64,000 bases of DNA from Vibrio maritimus (GTDB lineage: Bacteria; Pseudomonadota; Gammaproteobacteria; Enterobacterales; Vibrionaceae): NCBI GenBank assembly GCA_000755425.1, contig BBMT01000005.1:1-64000 (forward strand), written 5' to 3'. Each line of letters opens with the position of its first letter. Position 1 is the stretch's first letter. A model generated the notes under the pieces. It was not told the DNA's origin, did no database searches, and saw only the letters and a program-made list of their open reading frames with translations. This document shows positions 51,761 to 61,868 of this stretch, one piece after another. The position numbers were made by a program, and so were the translations under genes.

Positions 51761-53064
51761 ATGCAAGTTACTGTTGAAACTCTAGAGGGCCTAGAGCGCC
51801 GTCTAAACATTACTGTTCCTGCTGCTAACATCGAAGACGCAGTGACAGCTGAACTACGCAACATCGCGAAAAACCGTCGTTTCGATGGTTTCCGTAAAGG
51901 CAAAGTGCCAATGAAGATGGTTGCTAAAATGTACGGCCAAGCAGTACGTCAAGACGTGATGGGTGAAGTTATGCAACGTCACTTCATCGAAGCAATCGTT
52001 TCTGAAAAAATCAATCCAGCAGGTGCACCAACTTTCGCTCCTGTTGAGAACGAAGCTGGTAAAGATCTAGTATTCACTGCAACTTTCGAAGTGTACCCAG
52101 AAGTAGAACTTAAGGTCTAGAGAACGTTGTTGTTGAAAAACCAACGACTGAAGTACAAGACGCAGACGTTGAAGAGATGATCGAAACTCTACGTAAGCAA
52201 CAAGCATCTTGGACTGACGTTGAAGAAGCTGCTGAAGACGGCAAGCGCGTAACTATCGACTTCACTGGTTCTATCGACGGTGAAGAGTTCGAAGGCGGTA
52301 AAGCTGAGAACTTCCCACTAGAAATGGGCGCTGGTCGCATGATCCCAGGTTTCGAAGACGGTATCCAAGGTAAGACTGCGGGTATGGAATTCGAAATCGA
52401 CGTAAACTTCCCAGAAGATTACCACGCTGAAAACCTAAAAGGTAAAGCAGCTAAATTCCTAATCAAAGTGATCAAGGTTGAAGCTCGCGAACTACCAGAA
52501 ATCAACGACGAGTTTGTTGCTAAGTTCGGTGTTGCTGAAGGTGGCGTTGACGCTCTTAAAGCTGAAGTTCGTAAGAACATGGAGCGTGAACTTAAGCAAG
52601 CAATCAAGAACCGCATCAAAGAGCAAGCTCTTGACGGTCTAGTTAAAGAGAACGACATCGACGTTCCTGCTGCACTAATCGATCAAGAGATCGGTGCTCT
52701 ACGTCAGCAAGCTGCACAACGCTTCGGCGGCAACCCAGAAGCTGCTGCTCAGCTTCCACGTGAGCTATTCGAAGAGCAAGCTAAGCGCCGCGTAGTTGTT
52801 GGTCTTCTTCTAGGTGAAGTGATCAAGTCTGAAGAGCTAGAAGCTAGCGATGAGAAAGTGAAAGAGCTTATCTCTGAAATGGCAACTGCATACGAAGACC
52901 CATCAGAAGTTATCGCTTACTACGAGCAAAACGAGCAAATGATGAACAACATGCGCAACGTTGCACTAGAAGAGCAAGCGATCGACGCGATCCTAGCTAA
53001 AGCACAGGTTTCTGACAAAGAAGTTAGCTTCAACGAGCTAATGAACCAACAGCCTGCAGCTTAA
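51761..53064 (+). CDS. tig: Trigger factor (one frame break)
   Basis: A ribosome-associated chaperone with peptidyl-prolyl isomerase activity, about 434 residues. The N-terminal ribosome-binding domain has [14 protein letters not shown] ([12 protein letters not shown] signature). The FKBP-type domain (about 155-245) contains [17 protein letters not shown]. The C-terminal arm domain follows. The frame breaks near 52117; one G in AAGG restores [11 protein letters not shown]. The gene is essential-class housekeeping, so a sequencing error is much more likely than a mutation. Confidence 0.95.
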
Positions 53065-53115
53065 TAAGCAATATCTTGTATAGAAGGTTGACTTAGAGTC
53101 GACTTCTCTGCTAAC

Positions 53116-53155
53116 AATGGTCCGTATGATGTTTATCATCCGGGCCATTTATTTT
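53116..53155 (+). terminator. Terminator of tig
   Basis: A 15-bp imperfect stem (AATGGTCCG... / ...CGGGCCATT) with a GTTT loop, followed by TATTTTA. It lies between tig and clpP. Confidence 0.8.
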
Positions 53156-53169
53156 AGGGACATAAGAAT

Positions 53170-53793
53170 ATGAGCTACCAAGAAAAAAATGCAATGTCGC
53201 CAATTATGAACGCGCTAGTACCTATGGTGGTTGAACAAACTTCCCGTGGCGAACGCTCTTACGATATTTATTCGCGACTTCTAAAAGAACGAATCATTTT
53301 CTTGACTGGTCAAGTGGAAGACAACATGGCGAACCTAATCGTCGCCCAAATGCTTTTCCTAGAATCAGAAAATCCTGACAAAGATATTTTCCTTTACATC
53401 AACTCACCAGGCGGCAGTGTTACTGCGGGTATGTCTATCTACGATACCATGCAGTTCATCAAGCCTAATGTCAGCACGCTATGTACTGGTCAAGCTTGCT
53501 CGATGGGTGCTTTCCTGCTTGCTGGTGGTGCGCCAGGTAAACGCTTTGCGCTGCCAAACTCTCGCGTAATGATTCACCAACCACTTGGTGGTTTCCAAGG
53601 TCAGGCGTCAGACATTCAGATCCACGCGCAAGAAATCCTGACGATCAAAGAGAAGCTAAACAAACTTCTTGCTGAGCACTCGGGTCAACCAATCGAAGTT
53701 GTTGAAAAAGATACTGACCGTGACAACTTCATGTCAGCGGCTCAAGCAGCTGAATACGGTATTATCGACGAAGTTTTAACCCATCGCGGTTAA
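53170..53793 (+). CDS. clpP: ClpP protease catalytic subunit
   Basis: A 207-residue serine peptidase of normal length. Catalytic Ser in [11 protein letters not shown], His in VMIHQPLGG, plus an Asp near residue 185. It forms tetradecamers and partners with the ClpX encoded 123 bp downstream. The start follows AGGGA. Confidence 0.97.
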   Translation: MSYQEKNAMSPIMNALVPMVVEQTSRGERSYDIYSRLLKERIIFLTGQVEDNMANLIVAQMLFLESENPDKDIFLYINSPGGSVTAGMSIYDTMQFIKPNVSTLCTGQACSMGAFLLAGGAPGKRFALPNSRVMIHQPLGGFQGQASDIQIHAQEILTIKEKLNKLLAEHSGQPIEVVEKDTDRDNFMSAAQAAEYGIIDEVLTHRG

Positions 53794-53832
53794 CCCGTCA
53801 TCGTTTGAGTGAAATAAGACTGAATTGCTGCC

Positions 53833-53861
53833 CTTGAAAAATGAATTCTCGGGCGCAATAT
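53833..53861 (+). promoter_or_regulatory. Candidate heat-shock (sigma-32) promoter of clpX
   Basis: CTTGAAA (53833-53839) is a perfect -35; 14 bp on is CGCAATAT, a partial match to CCCCATNT. It lies in the clpP-clpX gap and would allow clpX expression apart from clpP. Confidence 0.35.
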
Positions 53862-53916
53862 AGTCTAAATTGATATACACTCAAAACATAGAAAGTAAAG
53901 GCTAAGAGGTTAGCGA

Positions 53917-55197
53917 ATGACAGATAAAAGCAAAGAGGGCGGTAGCGGTAAACTGTTGTACTGCTCTTTCTGTGGTAAAAGTCAGCACGAAGTTCGCAAG
54001 CTAATCGCAGGTCCGTCTGTTTACATTTGCGATGAATGCGTTGATTTATGCAACGACATTATCCGTGAAGAAATCAAAGATGTGCTGCCGAAGAAGGAAT
54101 CTGAAGCGTTGCCAACGCCAAGAGACATTCGCGCGCACCTAGACGATTACGTAATCGGTCAAGACTATGCGAAGAAAGTTCTCTCTGTTGCCGTGTACAA
54201 CCACTACAAGCGCTTGCGCAATGGTGATACAACGGCAGACGGTGTTGAACTCGGTAAGAGTAACATCCTTCTTATCGGTCCAACGGGTAGTGGTAAAACG
54301 CTACTTGCTGAGACGCTTGCACGTTTCCTTGATGTTCCATTCACTATGGCCGACGCAACAACACTAACCGAAGCGGGTTATGTTGGTGAAGACGTAGAGA
54401 ACATCATTCAGAAACTACTGCAGAAGTGCGACTACGACGTAGCAAAAGCAGAGCGTGGCATTGTCTATATCGATGAAATCGATAAGATCTCACGTAAGGC
54501 TGAAAACCCGTCAATCACACGTGATGTGTCGGGTGAAGGTGTTCAGCAAGCACTACTTAAACTGGTTGAAGGTACTATCGCTTCAGTGCCACCTCAAGGT
54601 GGTCGTAAGCATCCACAGCAAGAGTTCTTGCAAGTGGACACGTCTAAGATCCTATTTATCTGTGGTGGTGCGTTTGCAGGCCTAGATAAAGTGATCGACC
54701 AACGTGTAGCGACTGGTACGGGTATTGGCTTTGGTGCGGAAGTTCGCTCTAAAGACGAGACCAAAACCGTTGGTGAACTATTCACTCAAGTTGAACCAGA
54801 AGATTTGGTTAAATACGGCCTAATCCCTGAGTTCATTGGACGTCTACCGGTCACAACGACCCTGACGGAACTTGATGAAGATGCACTTATCCAAATCCTA
54901 AACGAGCCGAAGAACGCCCTGACTAAGCAGTATGGCGCATTGTTCGAGCTTGAAGGTGTTGAACTTGAGTTCCGCGAAGATGCACTGCGTGCGATTGCTG
55001 CCAAGGCAATGGAGCGTAAAACAGGTGCTCGTGGTCTACGTTCAATCCTTGAAGGTGTGCTTCTAGAAACTATGTATGAGCTACCATCGGCAACCGATGT
55101 GAGCAAAGTGGTTATCGATGAAAGCGTGATAAATGGTGAGTCAGAACCGCTACTTATCTACACCAACAATGACAATCAAGTGGCAAGCGCAGAGTAA
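53917..55197 (+). CDS. clpX: ClpX unfoldase
   Basis: A 426-residue AAA+ unfoldase. N-terminal zinc-binding domain ([10 protein letters not shown]... CDECVDLC). Walker [11 protein letters not shown], Walker [11 protein letters not shown], pore loop GYVGED, and the IGF-type ClpP-binding region ([10 protein letters not shown]). It delivers substrates to ClpP. Confidence 0.97.
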   Translation: MTDKSKEGGSGKLLYCSFCGKSQHEVRKLIAGPSVYICDECVDLCNDIIREEIKDVLPKKESEALPTPRDIRAHLDDYVIGQDYAKKVLSVAVYNHYKRLRNGDTTADGVELGKSNILLIGPTGSGKTLLAETLARFLDVPFTMADATTLTEAGYVGEDVENIIQKLLQKCDYDVAKAERGIVYIDEIDKISRKAENPSITRDVSGEGVQQALLKLVEGTIASVPPQGGRKHPQQEFLQVDTSKILFICGGAFAGLDKVIDQRVATGTGIGFGAEVRSKDETKTVGELFTQVEPEDLVKYGLIPEFIGRLPVTTTLTELDEDALIQILNEPKNALTKQYGALFELEGVELEFREDALRAIAAKAMERKTGARGLRSILEGVLLETMYELPSATDVSKVVIDESVINGESEPLLIYTNNDNQVASAE

Positions 55198-55213
55198 TTT
55201 GCCAAGTTCACTC

Positions 55214-55243
55214 AAAAAGGAGGTATTGATTACCTCCTTTTTT
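55214..55243 (+). terminator. Terminator of clpX
   Basis: AGGAGGTA-TTGAT-TACCTCCT flanked by A5 and T6; a strong, probably bidirectional rho-independent terminator. Confidence 0.9.
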
Positions 55244-55251
55244 ATTTCTTT

Positions 55252-55279
55252 ATTGAATCCAACGAATACGCCCCCATAT
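55252..55279 (+). promoter_or_regulatory. Heat-shock (sigma-32) promoter of lon
   Basis: ATTGAAT (55252-55258), 13 bp, CCCCATAT (55272-55279), the latter a perfect sigma-32 -10 element. A sigma-70-like TATACT overlaps at 55277-55282, so both sigma factors could use the region. Confidence 0.65.
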
Positions 55280-55313
55280 ACTGAAAATAATACTAAGCGG
55301 AAGAGAGAATAAT

Positions 55314-57663
55314 ATGAACTTGGAACGTTCCGAGCGTATAGAAATCCCGGTATTGCCTCTGCGCGACGTTGTGGTTTACCCACACATGGTGATTCCTTTG
55401 TTTGTTGGCCGCGAAAAGTCGATCAGCTGTTTAGAAGCTGCGATGGACAATGACAAGCAAGTACTCCTAGTGGCTCAAAAAGAAGCAGATACTGAAGAGC
55501 CAAAAATTGATGATCTGTACACCACAGGTACAGTGGCAACGATTCTACAGCTGCTCAAGCTTCCTGACGGTACTGTAAAGGTGCTCGTTGAAGGCCAGCA
55601 ACGCGCTAAAATCAGCAGCTACCGTGACGAAGACTTTTTCGTTGCAGATGCAGAATTCCTAATTACTCCTGAACTTGAAGAACGTGAAGAAGAAGTCATT
55701 GTGCGCAGCGCCATTGACCAGTTCGAAGGCTTTATCAAGCTCAATAAAAAAATCCCACCAGAAGTGCTTACCTCTCTGGGTGGAATTGATGAAGCAGCGC
55801 GTCTTGCCGACACCATCGCTGCACATATGCCATTGAAACTTGCAGATAAACAGCAAGTTCTAGAGCTACTTGATGTGACTGAGCGTCTAGAGTTCTTGAT
55901 GGGCCAAATGGAATCGGAAATCGACTTATTACAAGTTGAGAAGCGAATCCGTGGCCGCGTTAAGAAGCAGATGGAGAAATCTCAGCGCGAGTACTACTTG
56001 AATGAGCAGATGAAGGCTATCCAGAAAGAACTGGGTGACCTTGATGACGCACCAGATGAATTCGAGACGCTAAAAGCGAAAATCGAAGAATCAAAAATGC
56101 CAGCGGAAGCGAAAGAGAAGACAGAGCAAGAGCTGCAGAAGCTTAAGATGATGTCTCCTATGTCAGCGGAAGCTACTGTGGTTCGTAGCTACATCGACTG
56201 GATGGTAGGCGTACCATGGGCGAAGCGTTCTAAGGTTAAGAAAAACCTCGCTAAAGCAGAAGAAGTACTGAATGAAGACCATTACGGTCTAGAGCGCGTG
56301 AAAGAACGCATTCTTGAGTACTTAGCGGTACAAAACCGCATCAACAAGCTTAAAGGTCCAATCCTTTGTCTTGTCGGTCCTCCAGGCGTAGGTAAGACTT
56401 CTCTAGGTCGCTCTATTGCAGCTGCAACGGGTCGTAAGTACGTTCGTATGGCGCTTGGTGGCGTGCGTGATGAAGCGGAAATCCGCGGTCATCGTCGTAC
56501 TTACATCGGCTCTATGCCAGGTAAGCTGATTCAGAAAATGTCGAAAGTGGGTGTTAAGAACCCGCTGTTCCTACTTGATGAAATCGATAAGATGTCATCA
56601 GATATGCGTGGCGACCCGTCATCGGCACTGCTTGAGGTTCTAGACCCAGAGCAAAACAACGCCTTTAACGATCACTACCTTGAGGTGGATTACGATCTGT
56701 CGGATGTCATGTTTGTAGCAACGTCGAACTCGATGAACATCCCAGGCCCTCTTCTAGACCGTATGGAAGTGATTCGTCTGTCAGGTTATACCGAAGAGAG
56801 AAGCTTAACATTGCAACGCGTCACCTTGTTTCTAAGCAGGTACAACGCAATGGTCTGAAAGCGCACGAGATTGACATTGAAGACTCAGCGATCATCGGCA
56901 TCATCCGTTACTACACTCGCGAAGCGGGCGTACGTAGCCTAGAGCGCGAAATCTCGAAGATTTGTCGTAAAGCTGTGAAGAACATCCTGCTTGACCCAGA
57001 ACTGAAGAAAGTGACGGTTAACCAAGACAATCTGAAAGAATATCTTGGCGTACAGCGCTTTGACTACGGTAAAGCTGATGACAGCAACCGCATTGGTCAA
57101 GTAACTGGCCTAGCTTGGACGGAAGTAGGTGGTGACCTACTGACTATCGAAACAGAAGCGATGGTTGGTAAAGGCAAGCTCACGCAAACGGGTTCACTTG
57201 GCGATGTGATGCAAGAGTCTATTCAGGCAGCGATGACGGTGGTTCGTTCTCGCGCTGAAAAGCTAGGTATCAACACTGACTTCTACGAGAAGCGTGATAT
57301 CCATGTACACGTACCAGAGGGTGCAACACCTAAAGATGGTCCAAGTGCGGGTATCGCTATGTGCACTGCATTGGTTTCTAGCTTAACGGGTAACCCGGTG
57401 AAAGCAGAAGTCGCGATGACAGGTGAAATCACCTTGCGCGGTGAAGTACTACCAATTGGCGGTTTGAAAGAGAAACTGCTTGCTGCACATCGTGGTGGTA
57501 TCAAACTGTGTTGATTCCAAAAGACAATGAACGTGATCTAGAAGAGATTCCTGACAACGTGATTGCTGATTTGAAGGTGATTCCTGTTCAATGGATCGAC
57601 GAAGTTCTTGAGGTAGCACTAGAGCGTGCACCGCTTGGAGCGGCGTTTGAGCCTGTAAAATAG
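55314..57663 (+). CDS. lon: Lon protease (two frame breaks)
   Basis: An ATP-dependent protease of about 783 residues. N-terminal substrate domain ([20 protein letters not shown]). AAA+ domain with Walker [16 protein letters not shown] and Walker [12 protein letters not shown]. Protease domain with catalytic Ser in [10 protein letters not shown] and Lys in [14 protein letters not shown]. Breaks near 56810 and 57510; the true end is VK with stop at 57663. The preceding promoter is heat-shock-like. Confidence 0.96.
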
Positions 57664-57693
57664 TGATGTGCCCCAAATTTAGCTAAAAGAAAT

Positions 57694-57730
57694 ACGCTGA
57701 TAAGTAAAAAAAGCTTGTCAGCGTTTTTTT
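57694..57730 (+). terminator. Terminator of lon
   Basis: ACGCTGATAAG-loop-CTTGTCAGCGT followed by seven T. Confidence 0.9.
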
Positions 57731-57857
57731 GTGGCACTAACTTTAGCTATGTAACTCTGAAGCCCTTGATGGACAAGGCTTGGAGTCTTTAACTACGAGA
57801 ATGGAACTAACGTTACCTTTTAAAAATAATAATTGGGTAACAGAAAGGGGAAACACA

Positions 57858-58130
57858 GTGAACAAAACACAATTAGTGGAAAAAATCGCAGAAAACGCAG
57901 ATCTATCTAAAGCTTCAGCTGGTCGTGCACTAGATGCTTTCATCGAAGCAGTTAGCACTACTCTAGAAGAAGGTGATCAAGTGGCTCTAGTTGGCTTTGG
58001 TACATTCAGCGTACGTACTCGTGCTGCTCGTACTGGTCGTAACCCAAAAACTGGCGAAGAGATCCAAATCTCTGAAGCTAAAGTTCCTGCATTCAAAGCG
58101 GGTAAAGCGCTTAAAGACGCTTGTAACTAA
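57858..58130 (+). CDS. hupB: DNA-binding protein HU-beta
   Basis: A 90-residue HU protein. GTG start at 57858 with AAAGGGG ribosome site (longer readings upstream are unlikely). Features: [39 protein letters not shown] (DNA-binding arm) and [17 protein letters not shown] nucleoid protein. Its place after lon matches enteric and Vibrio genomes. Confidence 0.97.
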   Translation: MNKTQLVEKIAENADLSKASAGRALDAFIEAVSTTLEEGDQVALVGFGTFSVRTRAARTGRNPKTGEEIQISEAKVPAFKAGKALKDACN

Positions 58131-58227
58131 TCTTTTGTTGCAGTTAGTCGCAAATCTTGCGTTAACTGCACAAAAATTAAGCTTTCAACAAGCTTAATCG
58201 ACAAATAAAGTCGAACCTTTTTTAAAT

Positions 58228-58259
58228 ATGCGCATCTTACTGATGCGCATTTCTTTTTC
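58228..58259 (+). terminator. Terminator of hupB
   Basis: ATGCGCATC-TTACT-GATGCGCAT followed by TTCTTTTT. A second hairpin (ATTAAGCTT/AAGCTTAAT) lies just upstream near 58176-58198. Confidence 0.88.
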
Positions 58260-58315
58260 TGATATTATCCCATGCAGTTGAAGATAAACCTTCCTATCTG
58301 GAGAGTAATAAAATT

Positions 58316-60175
58316 ATGATGGAGCGAATTCGCGAAGGCGTGAATAGCATCGCGGTTAAAATTATCTTAGGACTCATTATTTTGTCTTTTGTGTTTGCAG
58401 GTGTTGGCAGCTATATCGCTGGCGGTATCGGTAACACAGCTGCCAAAGTGGGTAATGTTGAGATCGGTCGTGGCGAGTTTGAGCAGGCGTATCAAAACGA
58501 GCGTAATCGTATGCAGTCGCAAATGGGTGAGTACTTCTCAACTCTACTTGGCGACCCAAGCTATGTCGCTTCTTTCCGTAAATCGGTACTTGATCGCATG
58601 ATCGACGATGTGCTCATTGAGCAACACGCGGAATCTCTAGGTCTTCGCATCAGCGATTCTCAAATTCGTACAATGATGCTTGAAATGCCACAGTTCCAAA
58701 ACGACGGCAAATTCGACTCAGAACTTTACCAAGCAACGCTACGTCGTGCAGGTTTCACTGCTGACAGCTTTGCAGAATATCTTCGTCGTGACCTAGTGCG
58801 TAGCCAATTGCTAAGCGCGCTTCAAGGCAGTGAGTTCACTTTGCCAAGTGAAATTGAAACACAAGGCAAACTGCTGACTCAAACGCGTGACATCAAAACG
58901 CTAACGCTATCGCTTGAAGAGTTTGCTAACAAGGCCGTGATTACAGACGAAGAAGTCCAACAGTACTACCAAGAAAACCCAGCTCAATTTACTCGCCCAG
59001 AGCAAGTAAAAGTGTCTTACATCGAACTATCAGCACAGACGCTAAAAGACAGCGTAACCGTGACAGATGAAGATGTTCAGCAATACTACGACGAGCACTT
59101 AGACAAGTACTCGACGGATGAGCAGCGTGAAGTTAGCCACATTCTTGTTCAAGGTGATGATGAAGCGAAAGCACAAGCTATCCTTGATGAGCTAAATGCA
59201 GGCGCTGATTTTGCAACGCTAGCGCAAGAAAAGTCTGAAGATATCGGCAGTGCTGAAGAAGGCGGCTCACTAGGTTGGATTGAACGTGACGTTATGGATC
59301 CAGCGTTCGAAGAAGCAGCATTTGCACTGGTTAACGTTGGCGATCGCACTAGTCTGGTTAAATCAGATTTCGGTTACCACATCATTCAATTGGACGCGGT
59401 TAAAGCATCAGAATCTAAGCCACTTGCTGAAGTGAAAGCTGAGATTGTTGCAGAGCTTAAAGACCAAATTGCGATTGATGAGTTCTACAGCCTGCAAAAT
59501 GAGCTAGAGAAAGTGGCGTTTGAATACCCAGACTCATTGGATGACGCAGCACAAGCCGTTAACCAGAAAGTGGTGACGACTGACTTTATCTCGCAAATCG
59601 ATGCACCTGAAATCTTGAAGTCAGCGACAGTGATGCAAGCTATCCAATCACCAGAAGTGAAAGAAGATGGCCTGAACTCTGAAGTGATGGAAGTGGCTCC
59701 TGAGCATATTATTGTGGTTCGTGTTGACGACCTTCGTGAACAAACTGTACTGCCGATCGAAGAAGTACGTGAGCAAGTTGAAACTCAGCTAGCGAAAGTG
59801 AAAGGTGAGCAAGCTGCAATGGAGCTTGGTGTTCAACTGGTTAATGAACTGAAAGAAGGCAAATCTGATGCGCTTAACGCAAACGGTCTAGCCTTTGGTG
59901 AGTTAGAAACTGTCGATCGCAGTTCACCGCTAGCAGGCACTGTGTTCGCAATGTCTAAGCCTGAAGAAGGTGCAGCAAGCTTCGCTCAAACTAAAGATAT
60001 GCAAGGCAATGTTGTTGTCGTTGAACTGAACAAAGTCATGTCAGATTACAACAGCGCTTACAACGAGCAAATTGGTGCACAGATGATTCGTGAAGCGACT
60101 CAGCAAGATATCAGCTCTGTTATTGCTATCCTACGTAGCAACACTGAAATTGAGTACTTCCTAGACGCTCAATAA
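58316..60175 (+). CDS. ppiD: Periplasmic folding chaperone PpiD
   Basis: A 619-residue inner-membrane anchored protein. Transmembrane segment near 15-35, SurA-type N-terminal domain, and a parvulin PPIase domain (about 265-360, with REVSHILVQ and GGSLGWIERDVMDPAFEEAAF). It assists folding of proteins leaving the Sec machinery. Unbroken. Confidence 0.95.
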   Translation: MMERIREGVNSIAVKIILGLIILSFVFAGVGSYIAGGIGNTAAKVGNVEIGRGEFEQAYQNERNRMQSQMGEYFSTLLGDPSYVASFRKSVLDRMIDDVLIEQHAESLGLRISDSQIRTMMLEMPQFQNDGKFDSELYQATLRRAGFTADSFAEYLRRDLVRSQLLSALQGSEFTLPSEIETQGKLLTQTRDIKTLTLSLEEFANKAVITDEEVQQYYQENPAQFTRPEQVKVSYIELSAQTLKDSVTVTDEDVQQYYDEHLDKYSTDEQREVSHILVQGDDEAKAQAILDELNAGADFATLAQEKSEDIGSAEEGGSLGWIERDVMDPAFEEAAFALVNVGDRTSLVKSDFGYHIIQLDAVKASESKPLAEVKAEIVAELKDQIAIDEFYSLQNELEKVAFEYPDSLDDAAQAVNQKVVTTDFISQIDAPEILKSATVMQAIQSPEVKEDGLNSEVMEVAPEHIIVVRVDDLREQTVLPIEEVREQVETQLAKVKGEQAAMELGVQLVNELKEGKSDALNANGLAFGELETVDRSSPLAGTVFAMSKPEEGAASFAQTKDMQGNVVVVELNKVMSDYNSAYNEQIGAQMIREATQQDISSVIAILRSNTEIEYFLDAQ

Positions 60176-60243
60176 TTAGGCGCTCAGTAAGTTGAGTCAG
60201 TATTGGTTCATTCACACTTGAATGTAACTGATAGTTCAATAAT

Positions 60244-60270
60244 AACGGACTGCTTATGCAGTCCGTTATA
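60244..60270 (+). terminator. Terminator of ppiD
   Basis: AACGGACTGC-TTAT-GCAGTCCGTT followed by ATAGTTT; perfect 10-bp stem, weak T tract. Confidence 0.8.
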
Positions 60271-60351
60271 GTTTCTACCTGTCAGACTTCCTTCCATACT
60301 CGCTTCCCTTATGTTGGCTCACTCCTAAACCAACTAAAAATAGGGACAACA

Positions 60352-60645
60352 ATGAAATTACTTACAACACTTTGGCTTGCTGTTATGTTGCTAGCGGCAC
60401 CAGCTGCGGCTGTATGGGCTGCTGACGGTGACAAACTGGAAGGCATAGATATTACGGTGAATATTAATCAAGCCGAGCCAGAGGAGCTAGCAGAGCTCTT
60501 AAAAGGAGTTGGTATTGAGAAGGCGCAAAAGATTGTGGATTATCGCGAGCAACACGGCAAGTTCACGTCTGCTGATGATTTGACTCAGGTGAAAGGCATC
60601 GGTGCGGCGACGGTGGAGAAAAACCGCGACCGAATTACCCTTTAA
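60352..60645 (+). CDS. comEA: ComEA-like periplasmic helix-hairpin-helix protein
   Basis: A 97-residue protein with a signal peptide (about 1-23, cleavage near VWAAD) and paired helix-hairpin-helix DNA-binding motifs (VNINQAEPEELAELLKGVG and LTQVKGIGAATVEKNR). The family binds incoming DNA in the periplasm during natural transformation. The ATG at 60352 follows AGGGA. It converges on rrtA with an 11-bp overlap. Confidence 0.88.
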   Translation: MKLLTTLWLAVMLLAAPAAAVWAADGDKLEGIDITVNINQAEPEELAELLKGVGIEKAQKIVDYREQHGKFTSADDLTQVKGIGAATVEKNRDRITL

Positions 60646-61192
60646 AGGCTGCGCTGCGATAGTGATAGAGCAGAGCTAGCCCAAAGCCCGCGACTAAGCC
60701 AATAGCGTGGGCTTGTACTGCCACATTGGCTTCAATGAGCGCTGATGTAGCTGCTGACCCGCCAAAATACAGCTCCCATACGACTTTCAATATTCCGCCA
60801 AGCACTAACAACCAACTCGACTTACGCCCATCGAGAGATTCTTTAAGCGCCCAAAAAGCGAAGATAGCATGCAAAATGCCAGAGAGTCCCAAGTAGTAGC
60901 TGAGTGAGCTAAGCAGCAGCCCAGAGCCAATCACAGCGGCGCTGAAAAGAGTGACTAACATCAGCAGGCGCCAGTTAGGGCGAAACAGATAACAGATCAC
61001 CCAGAGAGCGGCTAGGTTCATGCCTAGGTGTGCTAAGTTGGTGTGTGAGAAATTTCCTGTTACTATCCGCCACCACTGGCCGGAGTATATGGCCAGTTTG
61101 TTCCATTCAACCCAGTTTTGTAGCGCAGGGATTTGTAGCAATGCGCACAGTAAACTAAACAGCGATAGCCTTATGACGAAAGAAGTGTCCAT
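60635..61192 (-). CDS. rrtA: Rhombosortase (rhomboid-family intramembrane protease)
   Basis: A 185-residue membrane protein with about six hydrophobic segments. Rhomboid features: NFSHTNLAHLGMN (residues 47-59), catalytic Ser104 in GLSG and His162 in AHAIG. The small size and lack of extra domains fit rhombosortase, which processes GlyGly-CTERM surface proteins in Vibrio. The start codon shares CATG with that of the gene on the other strand. Confidence 0.85.
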   Translation of the reverse strand: MDTSFVIRLSLFSLLCALLQIPALQNWVEWNKLAIYSGQWWRIVTGNFSHTNLAHLGMNLAALWVICYLFRPNWRLLMLVTLFSAAVIGSGLLLSSLSYYLGLSGILHAIFAFWALKESLDGRKSSWLLVLGGILKVVWELYFGGSAATSALIEANVAVQAHAIGLVAGFGLALLYHYRSAAFKG

Positions 61193-61802
61193 GTCTCGTT
61201 ATTGTCCAAAATGCCTCAAAGCTAAGCGGGCATGTATTTGTCAGTGGATAGAGCCCATCCACTGTGACACACAATTGATCATTTTGCAGCACAGCAGCGA
61301 AGAAAAGCGGCCACTGGGTACCGCACGCATCCTGTCGTTATCCCTTAAAAATGCCCGTTTGTTTGTTGGCGAAGATTTTAGTCAGCATGAAGAGCTCAAT
61401 ACGCTACTGGACGATGAGCGCTATCAAAATGTGATTCTTTATCCGGGTGAGGGGGCACGAACTGTGTCTGAGGTGAAAACCGAAGCAGGAGGCAAGCCTC
61501 TTCGCGTAATACTACTTGATGGAACATGGAAGAAAGCTTTTAAAATGTGGAAGCTATCGGCCAACTTACATTCTCTAGCGCTTGTTAAGCTTGCGGGTGA
61601 CTTGATAGGGGACTACCGCATTCGCAAAGCCCCATCGAGTAATGCGCTATCAACGGTGGAAGCGGGCTTTCATCTGCTTGAGTCGATTGAACCGAATGTC
61701 GACTTTACGCCGCTAATCACAGCATTCAATGAGATGATCGGCTTTCAAATCGACAATATGCCAAAAGGTGTGTTTGAGCGAAACTATTCTGGAAAGCGTT
61801 AG
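61191..61802 (+). CDS. tapT: DTW-domain tRNA-uridine aminocarboxypropyltransferase
   Basis: A 203-residue DTW-domain protein. Four cysteines near the start (CPKCLKAKRACIC), the motif LLDGTWKKAFKM (the DxTW motif) and SSNALSTVEA. The family transfers the 3-amino-3-carboxypropyl group of SAM to tRNA U47 (acp3U). The ATG at 61191 is chosen for its GAAAGAAG ribosome site; an upstream ATG at 61173 is possible. Confidence 0.85.
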   Translation: MSRYCPKCLKAKRACICQWIEPIHCDTQLIILQHSSEEKRPLGTARILSLSLKNARLFVGEDFSQHEELNTLLDDERYQNVILYPGEGARTVSEVKTEAGGKPLRVILLDGTWKKAFKMWKLSANLHSLALVKLAGDLIGDYRIRKAPSSNALSTVEAGFHLLESIEPNVDFTPLITAFNEMIGFQIDNMPKGVFERNYSGKR

Positions 61803-61868
61803 CCCAGAGAAACTCGAGTTCAGAGAAATGTTAGTTGCCACCAAGCGCTTCCCTAAGTTTTCCTTGTG

